Assembly: GCF_018614615.1 (NCBI RefSeq)
Contig: NZ_JAGGOK010000063.1
Span: 1 to 64,000, forward strand
Direction of reading: 5' to 3'
DNA: 64,000 nucleotides
From: Streptomyces sp. ISL-100
GTDB lineage: Bacteria; Actinomycetota; Actinomycetes; Streptomycetales; Streptomycetaceae
Part shown: positions 52,999 through 61,203 of the stretch, piece by piece
Layout: every line of letters starts with the position of its first letter
Position numbering within the stretch: the first letter of the stretch is position 1
Notes under the pieces: generated by a model
Database searches by the model: none
Told to the model about the DNA's origin: nothing
The model's input: only the letters and a program-made list of their open reading frames with translations
Program-made: the position numbers and the translations under genes

Positions 52999-54759
52999 TC
53001 AGCCCGACTCCCGCCACCGGTTCGTGATCGGCAGCCGCCGGTCCTTGCCGAAGCCCTTCGCGGAGATCTTCGTGCCCGGCGGGTACTGCCGGCGCTTGTA
53101 TTCCGCCGTGTCCACCATCCGCAGCGTCTTGGCGACCAGCGCCCGGTCGAACCCGGCGGCCACGATCGACTCGAACCCCTGGTCCTTGTCGACGTACATC
53201 TCCAGGATCCGGTCCAGCACGTCGTAGTCCGGCAGCGAATCCGTGTCCACCTGCCCCGGCCGCAGCTCCGCGCTGGGCGGCTTGGAGATGGAGTTCTCCG
53301 GGATCGGCGGAGTCTGGCCCCGCTCCTGCGCCGCCTTGTTGCGCCACCGCGCCAGGGCGAAGATCCACGTCTTGTAGACGTCCTTGATCGGCCCGTACGC
53401 CCCGACCGAGTCGCCGTACAGCGTCGAATAGCCCACCGCCAGCTCGGACTTGTTGCCCGGCGCGAGCACGATGTGCCCCTCCTGATTGGAGATCGCCATC
53501 AGCGTCGTGCCGCGCAGCCGCGACTGGAGGTTCTCCTCGGCGAGCCCCGTCAGACCGAGCGAGTCCATGTACGCGTCGAACATCGGCTCGATCGCGACGG
53601 TCCTGTAGTTCAGCCCGGTACGCCGCGCCAGCTCCGCCGCGTCGCCCTTGGAGTGGTCCGAGGAGTACTTCGACGGCATGGACACGCCGTACACGTTCCG
53701 CGCCCCCAGCGCGTCACAGGCGATCGCGGCCACGAGCGCCGAATCGATGCCGCCGGACAGCCCGACCAGGACGCTGCTGAAGCCATTCTTGGCGGCGTAC
53801 GCGCGAAGTCCCACGACCAGCGCCGAGTACACCTCCTCCTCGTCCTCCAGCCGCTCGGCGTAGCCACCGGTCAGCTCCGGCTCGTACGCCGCGACAGGCT
53901 CCTCGGAGAGGATCACGCGGTCGATGTGCAGCCCGTCGTCGACGACACCGGTCGGCGCGTCCTCGCTCGCCGCAGCCGCCGGCAGGTCCAGGTCGAGCAG
54001 CATGCTGCCCTCCGAGAACTGGGGTGCGCGGGCGATGACTTCGCCGTCCTTGTCGCAGACGATCGAGTCACCGTCGTAGACCAGCTCGTCCTGGCCGCCG
54101 ATCATCGCGACGTACGCCGTCGTGCAGCCCGCCTCCTGGGCGCGCTTGCGGACCAGCTCCAGCCGGCTGTCGTCCTTGTGGACCTCGTACGGCGAGGCGT
54201 TGATGGAGACCAGCAGTCCCGCACCGGCGGACCTGGTGGCCGGCACGCGGCCGCCGTCCTGCCACAGGTCCTCGCAGATGGCGAGGGCGACATCGACGCC
54301 GTGCACGCGGATGACGGGCATCGAGTCGCCCGGCACGAAGTACCGGAACTCGTCGAAGACGCCGTAGTTCGGCAGGTGGTGCTTGGCGAAGGACAGTGCG
54401 ACCTTGCCGCGGTGCAGCACGGCGGCGGCGTCCTGCGGGGCGCCGGCGGGCTGGCCGTAACGCGGCTGGGCCTTCTCGCAACGGTCGAGGTAGCCGACGA
54501 CGACGGGGATCTCGCCGAAGCCCTCGTCGGCGAGGCGCCCGGCGAGCGCGCGCACGGCGTCGCGCGAGGCCTCGACGAAGGACGACCGCAGCGCGAGGTC
54601 CTCGACGGGGTAACCGGTCAGCGCCATCTCGGGGAACGCCACGAGATGGGCGCCCTGCTCGGCGGCGTGCCGGGTCCAGTGGACGATCGCTTCGGCGTTG
54701 CCGGCCAGGTCGCCGACGGTCGAGTCGATCTGATTCAGAGCGAGGCGTAGTTGAGGCAC
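52999..54759 (-). CDS. nadE: Glutamine-dependent NAD+ synthetase
   Basis: Final step of NAD synthesis. 586 residues, two domains. N-terminal nitrilase-type glutaminase: VAFPEMALTGYPVEDLA (Glu45 region), VALSFAKHHLPNYGVFDEFR (Lys), VDVALAICEDLWQDGG (Cys). C-terminal synthetase: SVLVGLSGGIDSALVAAIAC (ATP loop near 330), GVSMPSKYSSDHSKGDA, LRGTTLMAISNQEGHIVLAP, GNKSELAVGYSTLYGDSVGA and a terminal EYKRRQYPPGTKISAKGFGK. Complete and soluble, transcribed leftward. Confidence 0.97.
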   Translation of the reverse strand: MPQLRLALNQIDSTVGDLAGNAEAIVHWTRHAAEQGAHLVAFPEMALTGYPVEDLALRSSFVEASRDAVRALAGRLADEGFGEIPVVVGYLDRCEKAQPRYGQPAGAPQDAAAVLHRGKVALSFAKHHLPNYGVFDEFRYFVPGDSMPVIRVHGVDVALAICEDLWQDGGRVPATRSAGAGLLVSINASPYEVHKDDSRLELVRKRAQEAGCTTAYVAMIGGQDELVYDGDSIVCDKDGEVIARAPQFSEGSMLLDLDLPAAAASEDAPTGVVDDGLHIDRVILSEEPVAAYEPELTGGYAERLEDEEEVYSALVVGLRAYAAKNGFSSVLVGLSGGIDSALVAAIACDALGARNVYGVSMPSKYSSDHSKGDAAELARRTGLNYRTVAIEPMFDAYMDSLGLTGLAEENLQSRLRGTTLMAISNQEGHIVLAPGNKSELAVGYSTLYGDSVGAYGPIKDVYKTWIFALARWRNKAAQERGQTPPIPENSISKPPSAELRPGQVDTDSLPDYDVLDRILEMYVDKDQGFESIVAAGFDRALVAKTLRMVDTAEYKRRQYPPGTKISAKGFGKDRRLPITNRWRESG

Positions 54760-54775
54760 GTAGTCAGCGTAACCG

Positions 54776-55140
54776 TCACATTGACGCGATGTCCCGGCGA
54801 AGCCCCACGGCTTCGCCCCCGGACCGCGCCTTGGACTGCTCTCCGGACCGCGCCCCGGACCACGACCGGGAGAAATGGACCTTCTCTGTGCCGTCGTTGA
54901 CGGCGACGACCGTCACCCGGACCGCCTTGCTGCCCTTCGGGGGGCCGATGGCGTAGGCGTCCCGCACGTGCGGCCGCGGATTGGAGACGGTGATCTTCCG
55001 CCGCCTCGGCCGGTGGGGGCCATTCCCCTGTTGGGCGCAAGGCCCGCAGGCCGAGGACCGCACCGGATGTGCCGAGCACCAGCGCCGTGACGCCTGCCGT
55101 TACGGGGCACCGCCATCGGAGGCGGCGGCCCCGGCGCGGC
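54776..55140 (-). pseudogene. Frameshifted DUF4352-like membrane or lipoprotein remnant
   Basis: In one minus frame a hydrophobic start is seen (GVTALVLGTSGAVLGLRALR, near 55090); in another the sequence KITVSNPRPHVRDAYAIGPP, then KGSKAVRVTVVAVNDGTEKV is a typical DUF4352 (Ig-like) beginning. Switching frames near 55015 joins them into a plausible small secreted protein, cut off early (stop about 54776). Likely a decayed gene between nadE and the DUF998 gene. Confidence 0.45.
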
Positions 55141-55185
55141 CCGGTCGCCGCCGTTCCGTAGACCCGAAGTAGCGTTCATCCCACT

Positions 55186-55881
55186 ATGCCGATCGCGTTT
55201 CTCCGCAGTACCCGGCCCGTCTCCGTCCTCCTCGCGCTCGGCGCCACCGTGTACTCCGCCTGGGTGCTCGAAGTCGTCCTCGGGACCGGCCTCGACCCCC
55301 TGCGCACGTACGTCAGCGAACTGGCCGCCGCGGACCAGCCGTTCGGCGGCCTCTTCCGGTCCACCGACCTGGCCGCGGGCCTGCTGATCCTCGCCGGCGC
55401 GCTCTGGGCCGTCGTCCGGTTCCGCCCGCGCGGCCTGTGGGAGGTCACCGGCTGGGCCGCACTCGCCGTCTTCGGCGCCGCGACCGCCGCCGACTCCCGG
55501 CTGCCGCTGAGCTGCGCGCCGACCGTGGACGCGGCATGCGTGGTCCGGGAGACGGCGGGGCTCGTCCCGGCCACCCACCTGGCGCACACGTGGAGCAGCA
55601 GCCTCGCGTCGACCGCCGCGGTCGTCGGCATCGTGGCGCTCACGGTCGCGGCCCGCCGCGGACACCACAGCCGCCGCCGGTCGCTCCTCGCCCGTACCGG
55701 ACCGGCCATCGCGGCCGCCGAACTCGTGGCCACCGTCTGGACCCTGTCCTCCATCGCCGCCTTCGAGGCCGGAAACGGCACATGGTTTCTGGGAGCCGGG
55801 CAGCGGCTCCAAGTGCTGCTGGCGGCGATCTGGCTCGGCGTACTCGCGTTGTCAGTGGCACGCGAGAAGCTGTACGAGTGA
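55186..55881 (+). CDS. DUF998 family membrane protein
   Basis: 231 residues, about six membrane helices (SVLLALGATVYSAWVLEVVL; DLAAGLLILAGALWAVVRF; VTGWAALAVFGAATAADSRL). LDPLRTYVSELAAADQPFGG, and LPLSCAPTVDAACVVRE with two Cys on the outside are typical of DUF998. Function unknown. The next gene starts within its stop (GTGA overlap), so the pair is coupled. Confidence 0.82.
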   Translation: MPIAFLRSTRPVSVLLALGATVYSAWVLEVVLGTGLDPLRTYVSELAAADQPFGGLFRSTDLAAGLLILAGALWAVVRFRPRGLWEVTGWAALAVFGAATAADSRLPLSCAPTVDAACVVRETAGLVPATHLAHTWSSSLASTAAVVGIVALTVAARRGHHSRRRSLLARTGPAIAAAELVATVWTLSSIAAFEAGNGTWFLGAGQRLQVLLAAIWLGVLALSVAREKLYE

Positions 55882-56849
55882 CAGTGACCGTGACCTCGAC
55901 AAGCAGCTTCATCAGGATCGGCGGCGAGGCGCACCACGTGGTGGTCGAAGGCAGCGGCCCGGTGTGCGTGCTGAGCGCCGGCCTCGGCATGAGCTGGTTC
56001 GACTGGGATCCCGTGGCGGAGCTGCTCGCGCCCTTTCGTACGGTCGTACGGTTCGACCGCCCCGGGCACGGCCTGAGTTGCCCCGCGCCAGCCACCACGC
56101 CCCCCACCGCCGAGGGTGAGGCGCACCGCATAGCCGCGATTCTCGACGCTCTGGAACTGGCAGCCGCCGACGACCACGACCACGACCCCGTCACCGTCGT
56201 CGGACACTCCGTCGCCGGCTTCCACGCGGAGGCCTTCGCCCGCCTCTATCCGGGGCGTACGGCCTCGGTCGTGCTCGTCGACTCCAGCGTCGAGGAGCAC
56301 GCGCGCATGCCCGCCGCCCCCGCCCTGCGCACCGCCGCCACGCGGGCGCTCGGTACGGCCCTCTCCGTAGCCGGGGCCCCGGCGGCGCTCGGACCGCTCG
56401 CGCGCCGCGCGGCGGTGCGGGCGGGCCGTGCCGGCGGACGTGCGGACCCGGAGGGGGGCAGGGGCAGCAGTAACGGCGGCGACCCGGCCCCGCCCGGGCT
56501 CGTACGCCGCTGCTACCGCACCTCCCGCGTCCTGCGCGGGGCGCTCCGGGAGAACACCCACTACCGCGCGGTCGCCGCCGGACTCCTCGCCCTGCGCGAC
56601 CGCTGCCCGCTGCCCGAAGAGGTCCCGGTCACGGTTCTGGCGGCGTACGACGGCAGGGGCGGCCGCGGTTCGCTGCGCTGGCTTGAACGTCAGCGCGGCC
56701 TCGCGACCCTGCTCGGCGCCCGCTTCGAAGTCGCCGAGCCCTCAGGCCACTTGGTGATGCTGGACCGCCCGGACACGGTGGTCCGGGCGGTCAGGGAAGC
56801 GGACAGCCGCGTCACCGTCAGGGACGCGGGGCCGCGCCCCGTGCCTTGA
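55878..56849 (+). CDS. Alpha/beta hydrolase
   Basis: 323 residues from the GTG at 55878 (4-bp overlap with the DUF998 gene). VVEGSGPVCVLSAGLGMSWF, VVRFDRPGHGLS, VTVVGHSVAGFHAEAFARLY (nucleophile Ser in GHSVAG), VVLVDSSVEEHARM, and a late PSGHLVMLDRPDTVV with the catalytic His give the fold. A 40-residue insert rich in Arg/Gly (GRAGGRADPEGGRGSSNGGD) interrupts the cap domain. Substrate unknown, perhaps a lipid or ester handled with the membrane partner. Confidence 0.82.
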   Translation: MTVTVTSTSSFIRIGGEAHHVVVEGSGPVCVLSAGLGMSWFDWDPVAELLAPFRTVVRFDRPGHGLSCPAPATTPPTAEGEAHRIAAILDALELAAADDHDHDPVTVVGHSVAGFHAEAFARLYPGRTASVVLVDSSVEEHARMPAAPALRTAATRALGTALSVAGAPAALGPLARRAAVRAGRAGGRADPEGGRGSSNGGDPAPPGLVRRCYRTSRVLRGALRENTHYRAVAAGLLALRDRCPLPEEVPVTVLAAYDGRGGRGSLRWLERQRGLATLLGARFEVAEPSGHLVMLDRPDTVVRAVREADSRVTVRDAGPRPVP

Positions 56850-57507
56850 GCATGTCGGCCATCAGCGTCATCTCCGACTCCTGGGCGTCGACCATGCCCT
56901 GCGCCAGGGACCGCTCAGTGGTGACCTCGCACTGGTCGGCGCAACCCTGGGCCATCGTGACGCCGCCCTTGTGGTGGGCGGTCATCAGCTGGAGAAAGAG
57001 GATCTCCGCCTGCTTGCCGTCCGCCTCGCGGAGCTTCGCCAGCTCGGTCCTGGTGGCCATGCCGGGCATGAGGGACCCGTCACGCACCTCGTGCGCTCCG
57101 TGCGACCCGTGTCCGCCGTGGCCGGAGGAGGAGGAGGACGCGGCCATCCAGGCCATCGGCTCGTCCGACGAGACCTTCGGCAGACCCCACAGGTCGAGCC
57201 AGCCGAGCATCATGCCCCGCTGGTTCGCCTGGGTGTTGGCGATGTCGTACGCCAGCCTGCGTACCTCTTCGTCCTTCGTGCGGTCGCGCACGATGAACGA
57301 CATCTCCACCGCCTGCTGGTGATGCACCGACATGTCCCGCGCGAAGCCCGTGTCCGCTGAGTCCTCACCGGGCGTACGGGCCGCGGAAGAACCGCCGTCG
57401 CCATCGCCGCCGTCGTTACCGTCCCCGGCGGCGACCGTGACGGCCCCCGCCGCGAAGAGCAGCGCGAGCACGACGGCCGTGACGGCGGCCCAGTACGTAC
57501 GCGTCAT
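56818..57507 (-). CDS. DUF305 family secreted/membrane-anchored protein
   Basis: 229 residues from the ATG at 57507. N-terminal helix (AAVTAVVLALLFAAGAVTVA). DUF305 has a ferritin-like helical fold: FARDMSVHHQQAVEMSFIVR with the HHQQAVEM motif, and LQLMTAHHKGGVTMAQ with the second H-pair, plus a His/Gly-rich loop (SSGHGGHGSHGAHEV) that could bind copper or other metals. Start overlaps the stop of the DUF3105 gene by 1 bp, so coupled. Confidence 0.88.
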   Translation of the reverse strand: MTRTYWAAVTAVVLALLFAAGAVTVAAGDGNDGGDGDGGSSAARTPGEDSADTGFARDMSVHHQQAVEMSFIVRDRTKDEEVRRLAYDIANTQANQRGMMLGWLDLWGLPKVSSDEPMAWMAASSSSSGHGGHGSHGAHEVRDGSLMPGMATRTELAKLREADGKQAEILFLQLMTAHHKGGVTMAQGCADQCEVTTERSLAQGMVDAQESEMTLMADMLKARGAAPRP

Positions 57508-58154
57508 CACTGGGTCAGTCCGCCCATGCACGCCGCACCCGGCTCGGGCGTCTGCGGCCCCTGCACGTACTTGGTGAAGAACTGGTCGACCCGCGGATCC
57601 GTGGCACTGTCCACGGTCACCTGCTTGCCCCACGCGCTGAGCATGAGCGCACCGGACTGGTCCTTGACCGGGCTCATCAGCGAGTACGGGGTCTTACCGA
57701 CCTTCTCGGCGAGCTTCTTGACATCGGCGTCCGACGCCTTGTCGTTGTACGTCACCCACACCGCGCCGTGCTCCAGCGAGTGCACCGCGTTCATCTTGGG
57801 GAGTTCCTTCTTGTAGACGTCCCCTTCGCAGTTCATCCAGACCTTCGAGTGGTCGCCGCCCACCGGAGGGGTCATCGGGTACGAGACCTCCTTGGTGACG
57901 TGCTTGTTCCCCAGCTTCTTCGCGTCCCAGGACTTCTCCTCCTTCACCGGCGCCTTGGCCTGGGCCTCCTTCTTTTCCTTCTTGTCCGCTTCCTGGAGGA
58001 AGACGTACGAGCCGAATCCGACCAGGCCGACCACGACGACCGCGCTGGTGAGGATCGCGATGAGCCGGTTTCTGCGCTCGCGCGACTGCTCGGCGCGGCG
58101 CATCTCTTCTATTCGGGCCTTGCGGGACGCGTTGGCGGTCTTGTTGGAAGCCAT
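57507..58154 (-). CDS. DUF3105 family membrane protein
   Basis: 215 residues. A cytoplasmic Arg/Lys-rich start (RIEEMRRAEQSRERRNRLIA), one helix (LTSAVVVVGLVGFGSYVFLQ), a Lys-rich linker, then the DUF3105 domain: YPMTPPVGGDHSKVWMNCEG, VYKKELPKMNAVHSLEHGAV, WVTYNDKASDADVKKLAEKV. The conserved His and Cys of VGGDH...NCG and SLEHG suggest metal or redox binding. First gene of a pair with DUF305, an arrangement common in Streptomyces. Confidence 0.88.
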   Translation of the reverse strand: MASNKTANASRKARIEEMRRAEQSRERRNRLIAILTSAVVVVGLVGFGSYVFLQEADKKEKKEAQAKAPVKEEKSWDAKKLGNKHVTKEVSYPMTPPVGGDHSKVWMNCEGDVYKKELPKMNAVHSLEHGAVWVTYNDKASDADVKKLAEKVGKTPYSLMSPVKDQSGALMLSAWGKQVTVDSATDPRVDQFFTKYVQGPQTPEPGAACMGGLTQ

Positions 58155-58226
58155 GGTGTAAGTCCTTCGCCTGCTGCTGAGAGGGGGGTTGGGGGATGCG
58201 ACACATACGGGGTGCGGGTGGCCCGG

Positions 58227-58625
58227 CTACGTCCGCATCACCTGAAGGACATGGCGCCCCGGCGCCCGGAGCAGCGCCCCAGCGCCGCGTGCCGGATCGG
58301 CGACCGCCGGCGGTGCGAAGTACTGCGGCTCGGCCGCCACCGGTGTGGCCGGCGGCGGCACGGTGAGCACGGCGGGGGAGAGGTGCGGGAAGACGCCGCA
58401 GTGCTGGGAGTCGTACGGGCAGATGTACACGGGCCCGTGCCGCGTGGGAGTGTCGGCGACGGCCACGGTGGCGACGGCGGCGCTCTCGTAGTGTTCCCGG
58501 GGCTCGGGAGCCATCCCCAGACAGACGAAGAGCGCGGCGAGGAGCGTCGCCACGGCACTCATCAGCGCCATGGGACGTGTGGTGCGCCCGTTGCGCCCGG
58601 TGCGGGATTGCCGCAGTCCCCCCAT
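58227..58625 (-). CDS. Small secreted protein of unknown function
   Basis: 132 residues. A basic N-terminus and one helix (PMALMSAVATLLAALFVCLG) are followed by a Pro/Ala-rich tail with VYICPYDSQHCGVFPHLSPA, a pair of cysteines around a Tyr/His patch. Looks like a copper-resistance-type or cysteine-bridged exported peptide, but no family is recognised. 73 bp upstream of the DUF3105 gene on the same strand. Confidence 0.5.
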   Translation of the reverse strand: MGGLRQSRTGRNGRTTRPMALMSAVATLLAALFVCLGMAPEPREHYESAAVATVAVADTPTRHGPVYICPYDSQHCGVFPHLSPAVLTVPPPATPVAAEPQYFAPPAVADPARGAGALLRAPGRHVLQVMRT

Positions 58626-58723
58626 GGGCGGAAATCGTAATGCGCGGCGGCCCTCCCTATGTCATACGGGTTGCAACCAGTGGGGCGGAGTTTTAGGCCT
58701 GATGGATCGGCAACCCGTCCTTC

Positions 58724-59695
58724 ATGGTGCAAATCGGATACACGATGATGACGGAGCAGGCCGGCCCCCGTGAGCTGGTCGACCATGTGGTCGCGGCGGA
58801 GCGCGCCGGCTTCGACTTCTCCGTGACCTCGGACCACTACTTCCCCTGGCTGGTCGAACAGGGGCACGCCCCGTACGCGTGGAGTGTGCTCGGCGCGGCC
58901 GCCCAGGCCACCTCCCGTATTCCCCTGATGACGTACGTGACCTGCCCGACGGTCCGCTACCACCCCGCCGTCGTCGCCCAGAAGGCCGCGACCATGCAGC
59001 TGCTCGCGGAGGGCCGGTTCCGGCTCGGTCTCGGCTCCGGCGAGAACCTCAACGAGCATGTCGTCGGGGCGGGCTGGCCCGCCGCGCATGTCCGCCTGGC
59101 GATGCTGGAGGAAGCCGTGGACATCATCCGCGCGCTGTTCGCCGGCGGCGACGTGAGCCACCACGGAACGCACTACGACGTCGAGAACGCCCGCCTCTGG
59201 GACCTGCCCGAGCCCGGTCAGCTTCCCCCGATCGGCATCGCCGTCTCCGGCGAGCGGTCCTGCGAGATCGCCGGCCGCCTCGGTGACCTGGTCATCGCCA
59301 CCGAGCCCGAGCGCGAACTGCTGGACGCCTTCGACCGCCACGGCGGCGCGGGGAAGCCCCGGGTCGGCCAGCTGCCCGTCTGCTTCGACACCGACCGCGA
59401 CGCGGCGGTCAAGCGGGCGCACGAGCAGTTCCGCTGGTTCGGCGGCGGCTGGAAGGTCAACGCAGAGCTGCCGGGGCCTGCCGGAATCGCGGGCGCCACC
59501 CGGTTCGTACGTCCCGAGGACGTCGCCGAGTCCATTCCGTGCGGCTCGGACGTCGAGCCGTTCGTCGAGGCGGTACGGCCGTACGCCGAGGCGGGCTTCA
59601 CGGAGATCGCCCTGGTCCAGGTCGGCGGCGAGCACCAGCAGCCGTTCATCGAGTGGGCGGAGAAGTCACTGCTGCCCGCCCTGCGCGAACTCTGA
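58724..59695 (+). CDS. F420-dependent LLM-class oxidoreductase (TIGR03557-like)
   Basis: 323 residues, TIM barrel. VQIGYTMMTEQAGPRELVDH, FDFSVTSDHYFPWLVEQGHA, APYAWSVLGAAAQATSRIPL, MTYVTCPTVRYHPAVVAQKA and FRLGLGSGENLNEHVVGAGW are the hallmark blocks of actinobacterial F420-dependent enzymes related to glucose-6-phosphate dehydrogenase (FGD family). Uses F420H2 or reduces F420 with an unknown substrate. npdG at 41219 could supply the cofactor. Confidence 0.9.
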   Translation: MVQIGYTMMTEQAGPRELVDHVVAAERAGFDFSVTSDHYFPWLVEQGHAPYAWSVLGAAAQATSRIPLMTYVTCPTVRYHPAVVAQKAATMQLLAEGRFRLGLGSGENLNEHVVGAGWPAAHVRLAMLEEAVDIIRALFAGGDVSHHGTHYDVENARLWDLPEPGQLPPIGIAVSGERSCEIAGRLGDLVIATEPERELLDAFDRHGGAGKPRVGQLPVCFDTDRDAAVKRAHEQFRWFGGGWKVNAELPGPAGIAGATRFVRPEDVAESIPCGSDVEPFVEAVRPYAEAGFTEIALVQVGGEHQQPFIEWAEKSLLPALREL

Positions 59696-59737
59696 GCCGG
59701 GCCCGCCGGCCCGGCGGCGCCCCGTCAGTCGGCGTCG

Positions 59738-60127
59738 TCAGCGTGGAGCGGACATGTGGGCCAGCGTGAAGGAATGCCCGGCCGGGTCGGAGTACACGCG
59801 TTCGTCGCGCGGTCCGCTGTTGTTCTTCGTGTCCACGGGCCGCGCGCCGAGGCTCACGGCCTCCCGCTCGGCCTCGTCCATCTCGCCGCGCCTCACCAGG
59901 ATCCGCAGATGCGCCTGCTGGGAGTCCTCGGGGCGTGGCCAGCTGGGCGGCGCGTAACCGTGGTCCCTGCGCATCGCCAGGTGCACGCCGTGGTGGCCGA
60001 CGACCTCCACGAAGTCCGGGTTGGTGCCGATCCGGACCTCCGCGTCCAGCAGACCGGCGTAGAACTCCGCCAGCACTTCCGGTTCCGCGCAGTCCAGGAC
60101 AAGAACGCTCTGCTTCACGACCGTCAT
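59738..60127 (-). CDS. VOC (glyoxalase-like) family protein
   Basis: About 129 residues from the ATG at 60127 (GCGGAG upstream); an ATG at 60163 would add twelve. Glyoxalase-type fold: VLVLDCAEPEVLAEFYAGLL, AEVRIGTNPDFVEVVGHHGV, HLRILVRRGEMDEAEREAVS and YSDPAGHSFTLAHM. The His and Glu positions suggest metal binding or a substrate site as in glyoxalase or resistance proteins. Function unknown. Confidence 0.82.
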   Translation of the reverse strand: MTVVKQSVLVLDCAEPEVLAEFYAGLLDAEVRIGTNPDFVEVVGHHGVHLAMRRDHGYAPPSWPRPEDSQQAHLRILVRRGEMDEAEREAVSLGARPVDTKNNSGPRDERVYSDPAGHSFTLAHMSAPR

Positions 60128-60274
60128 GTGCTCCGCGTACCCCGAGGACGTGACAGCAGACATAACCCGGGCGCGTACGGGTACTCGCGCCGCCTCCGGT
60201 CGCGCACCCGATCCCGCCGGGTGAGCCTGGAAATCGGCGAGGGATCGGCGACGACGAGAGAAAGAAGCCCCACT

Positions 60275-60658
60275 GTGAACAGCACGGAACACCACGGCAC
60301 AGAGGTCCTGGTGGAACTCATCGGCAGCTCCAAAGAGGACGCCACCGCCGTCTTCGGCGCGCTGTGTACCGCCTTCGAGGCCGACCGCAAGGCCGACGAG
60401 GAGCTGCACAACGGCATGGACGGACGTCCGATGGTGTGGAGCGCGACCTACGACGTGTTCGAGGTACGGGAACAGGCCGTCGCCACGCGGCTGACGGAGC
60501 CGGTCACCGTCACGCTCCAGGGCGGCTACCGCGCGGTGGAGCAGCTTCGTGAGCAGCTGGAATCGGCATTCACCGTGCAGGAGGAGGGTTCGGTGTCCGG
60601 GGACCAGGAGAAGGAAGTCCAGCTGCGCCTGGAGAGCGGACCAGGGACCTCGCCATGA
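60275..60658 (+). CDS. Hypothetical protein, 127 aa
   Basis: GTG 60275 has AGAAAG upstream. VLVELIGSSKEDATAVFGAL, CTAFEADRKADEELHNGMDG and RLTEPVTVTLQGGYRAVEQL show an alpha/beta sandwich like small regulatory proteins. Its stop overlaps the next start by 4 bp (ATGA), so it is coupled with the DUF6328 gene. No catalytic motif. Confidence 0.62.
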   Translation: MNSTEHHGTEVLVELIGSSKEDATAVFGALCTAFEADRKADEELHNGMDGRPMVWSATYDVFEVREQAVATRLTEPVTVTLQGGYRAVEQLREQLESAFTVQEEGSVSGDQEKEVQLRLESGPGTSP

Positions 60659-61155
60659 GGGACGACGAAGAACCGACGGAACTACGCCGGGGCCGCCACG
60701 AGACCGAGGACGAGCGGGCGGACCGGCTGTGGGGGGAGCTGCTCCAGGAGCTGCGGGTCGCCCAGACCGGCGTACAGATCCTCTTCGGCTTCCTGCTGAC
60801 GGTCGTCTTCCAGCCGCGTTTCACCGAGCTGTCCTCGACCGACAAGGACATCTACGTCGTCACGGTCGTGCTCGGCGCGGCGACTGTGGGCGCGCTCGTC
60901 GGCCCCGTGTCCTTCCACCGGCTGGTCACCGGCCGCCGGATCAAGCCGCAGGCGGTCATATGGGCGTCGAGGCTGACCCTCGTCGGGCTGGTGCTGATGC
61001 TCGGCACGATGGCCTCGGCGCTGCTGCTGATCCTGCGCGTGGCGCTGCACGACACGACCGCGCTGTGGCTGGTCGGCGGCCTGGTGCTGTGGTTCGTCCT
61101 GTGCTGGTTCGTACTGCCTGTCTGGGCCCGGTACACCAATGCGGGCAAGGACTGA
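60655..61155 (+). CDS. DUF6328 family membrane protein
   Basis: 166 residues. Acidic/basic start, then the segment LLQELRVAQTGVQILFGFLL (family hallmark), four helices (TVVFQPRFTELSSTDKDIYV, VTVVLGAATVGALVGPVSFH, LTLVGLVLMLGTMASALLLI, LVGGLVLWFVLCWFVLPVW). Widespread in actinobacteria; unknown role. Confidence 0.8.
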   Translation: MRDDEEPTELRRGRHETEDERADRLWGELLQELRVAQTGVQILFGFLLTVVFQPRFTELSSTDKDIYVVTVVLGAATVGALVGPVSFHRLVTGRRIKPQAVIWASRLTLVGLVLMLGTMASALLLILRVALHDTTALWLVGGLVLWFVLCWFVLPVWARYTNAGKD

Positions 61156-61203
61156 CCGAAGCCATTCCCTGCCCGCACCTGGTGTCAAGCGTTACTGCGC
61201 TGC

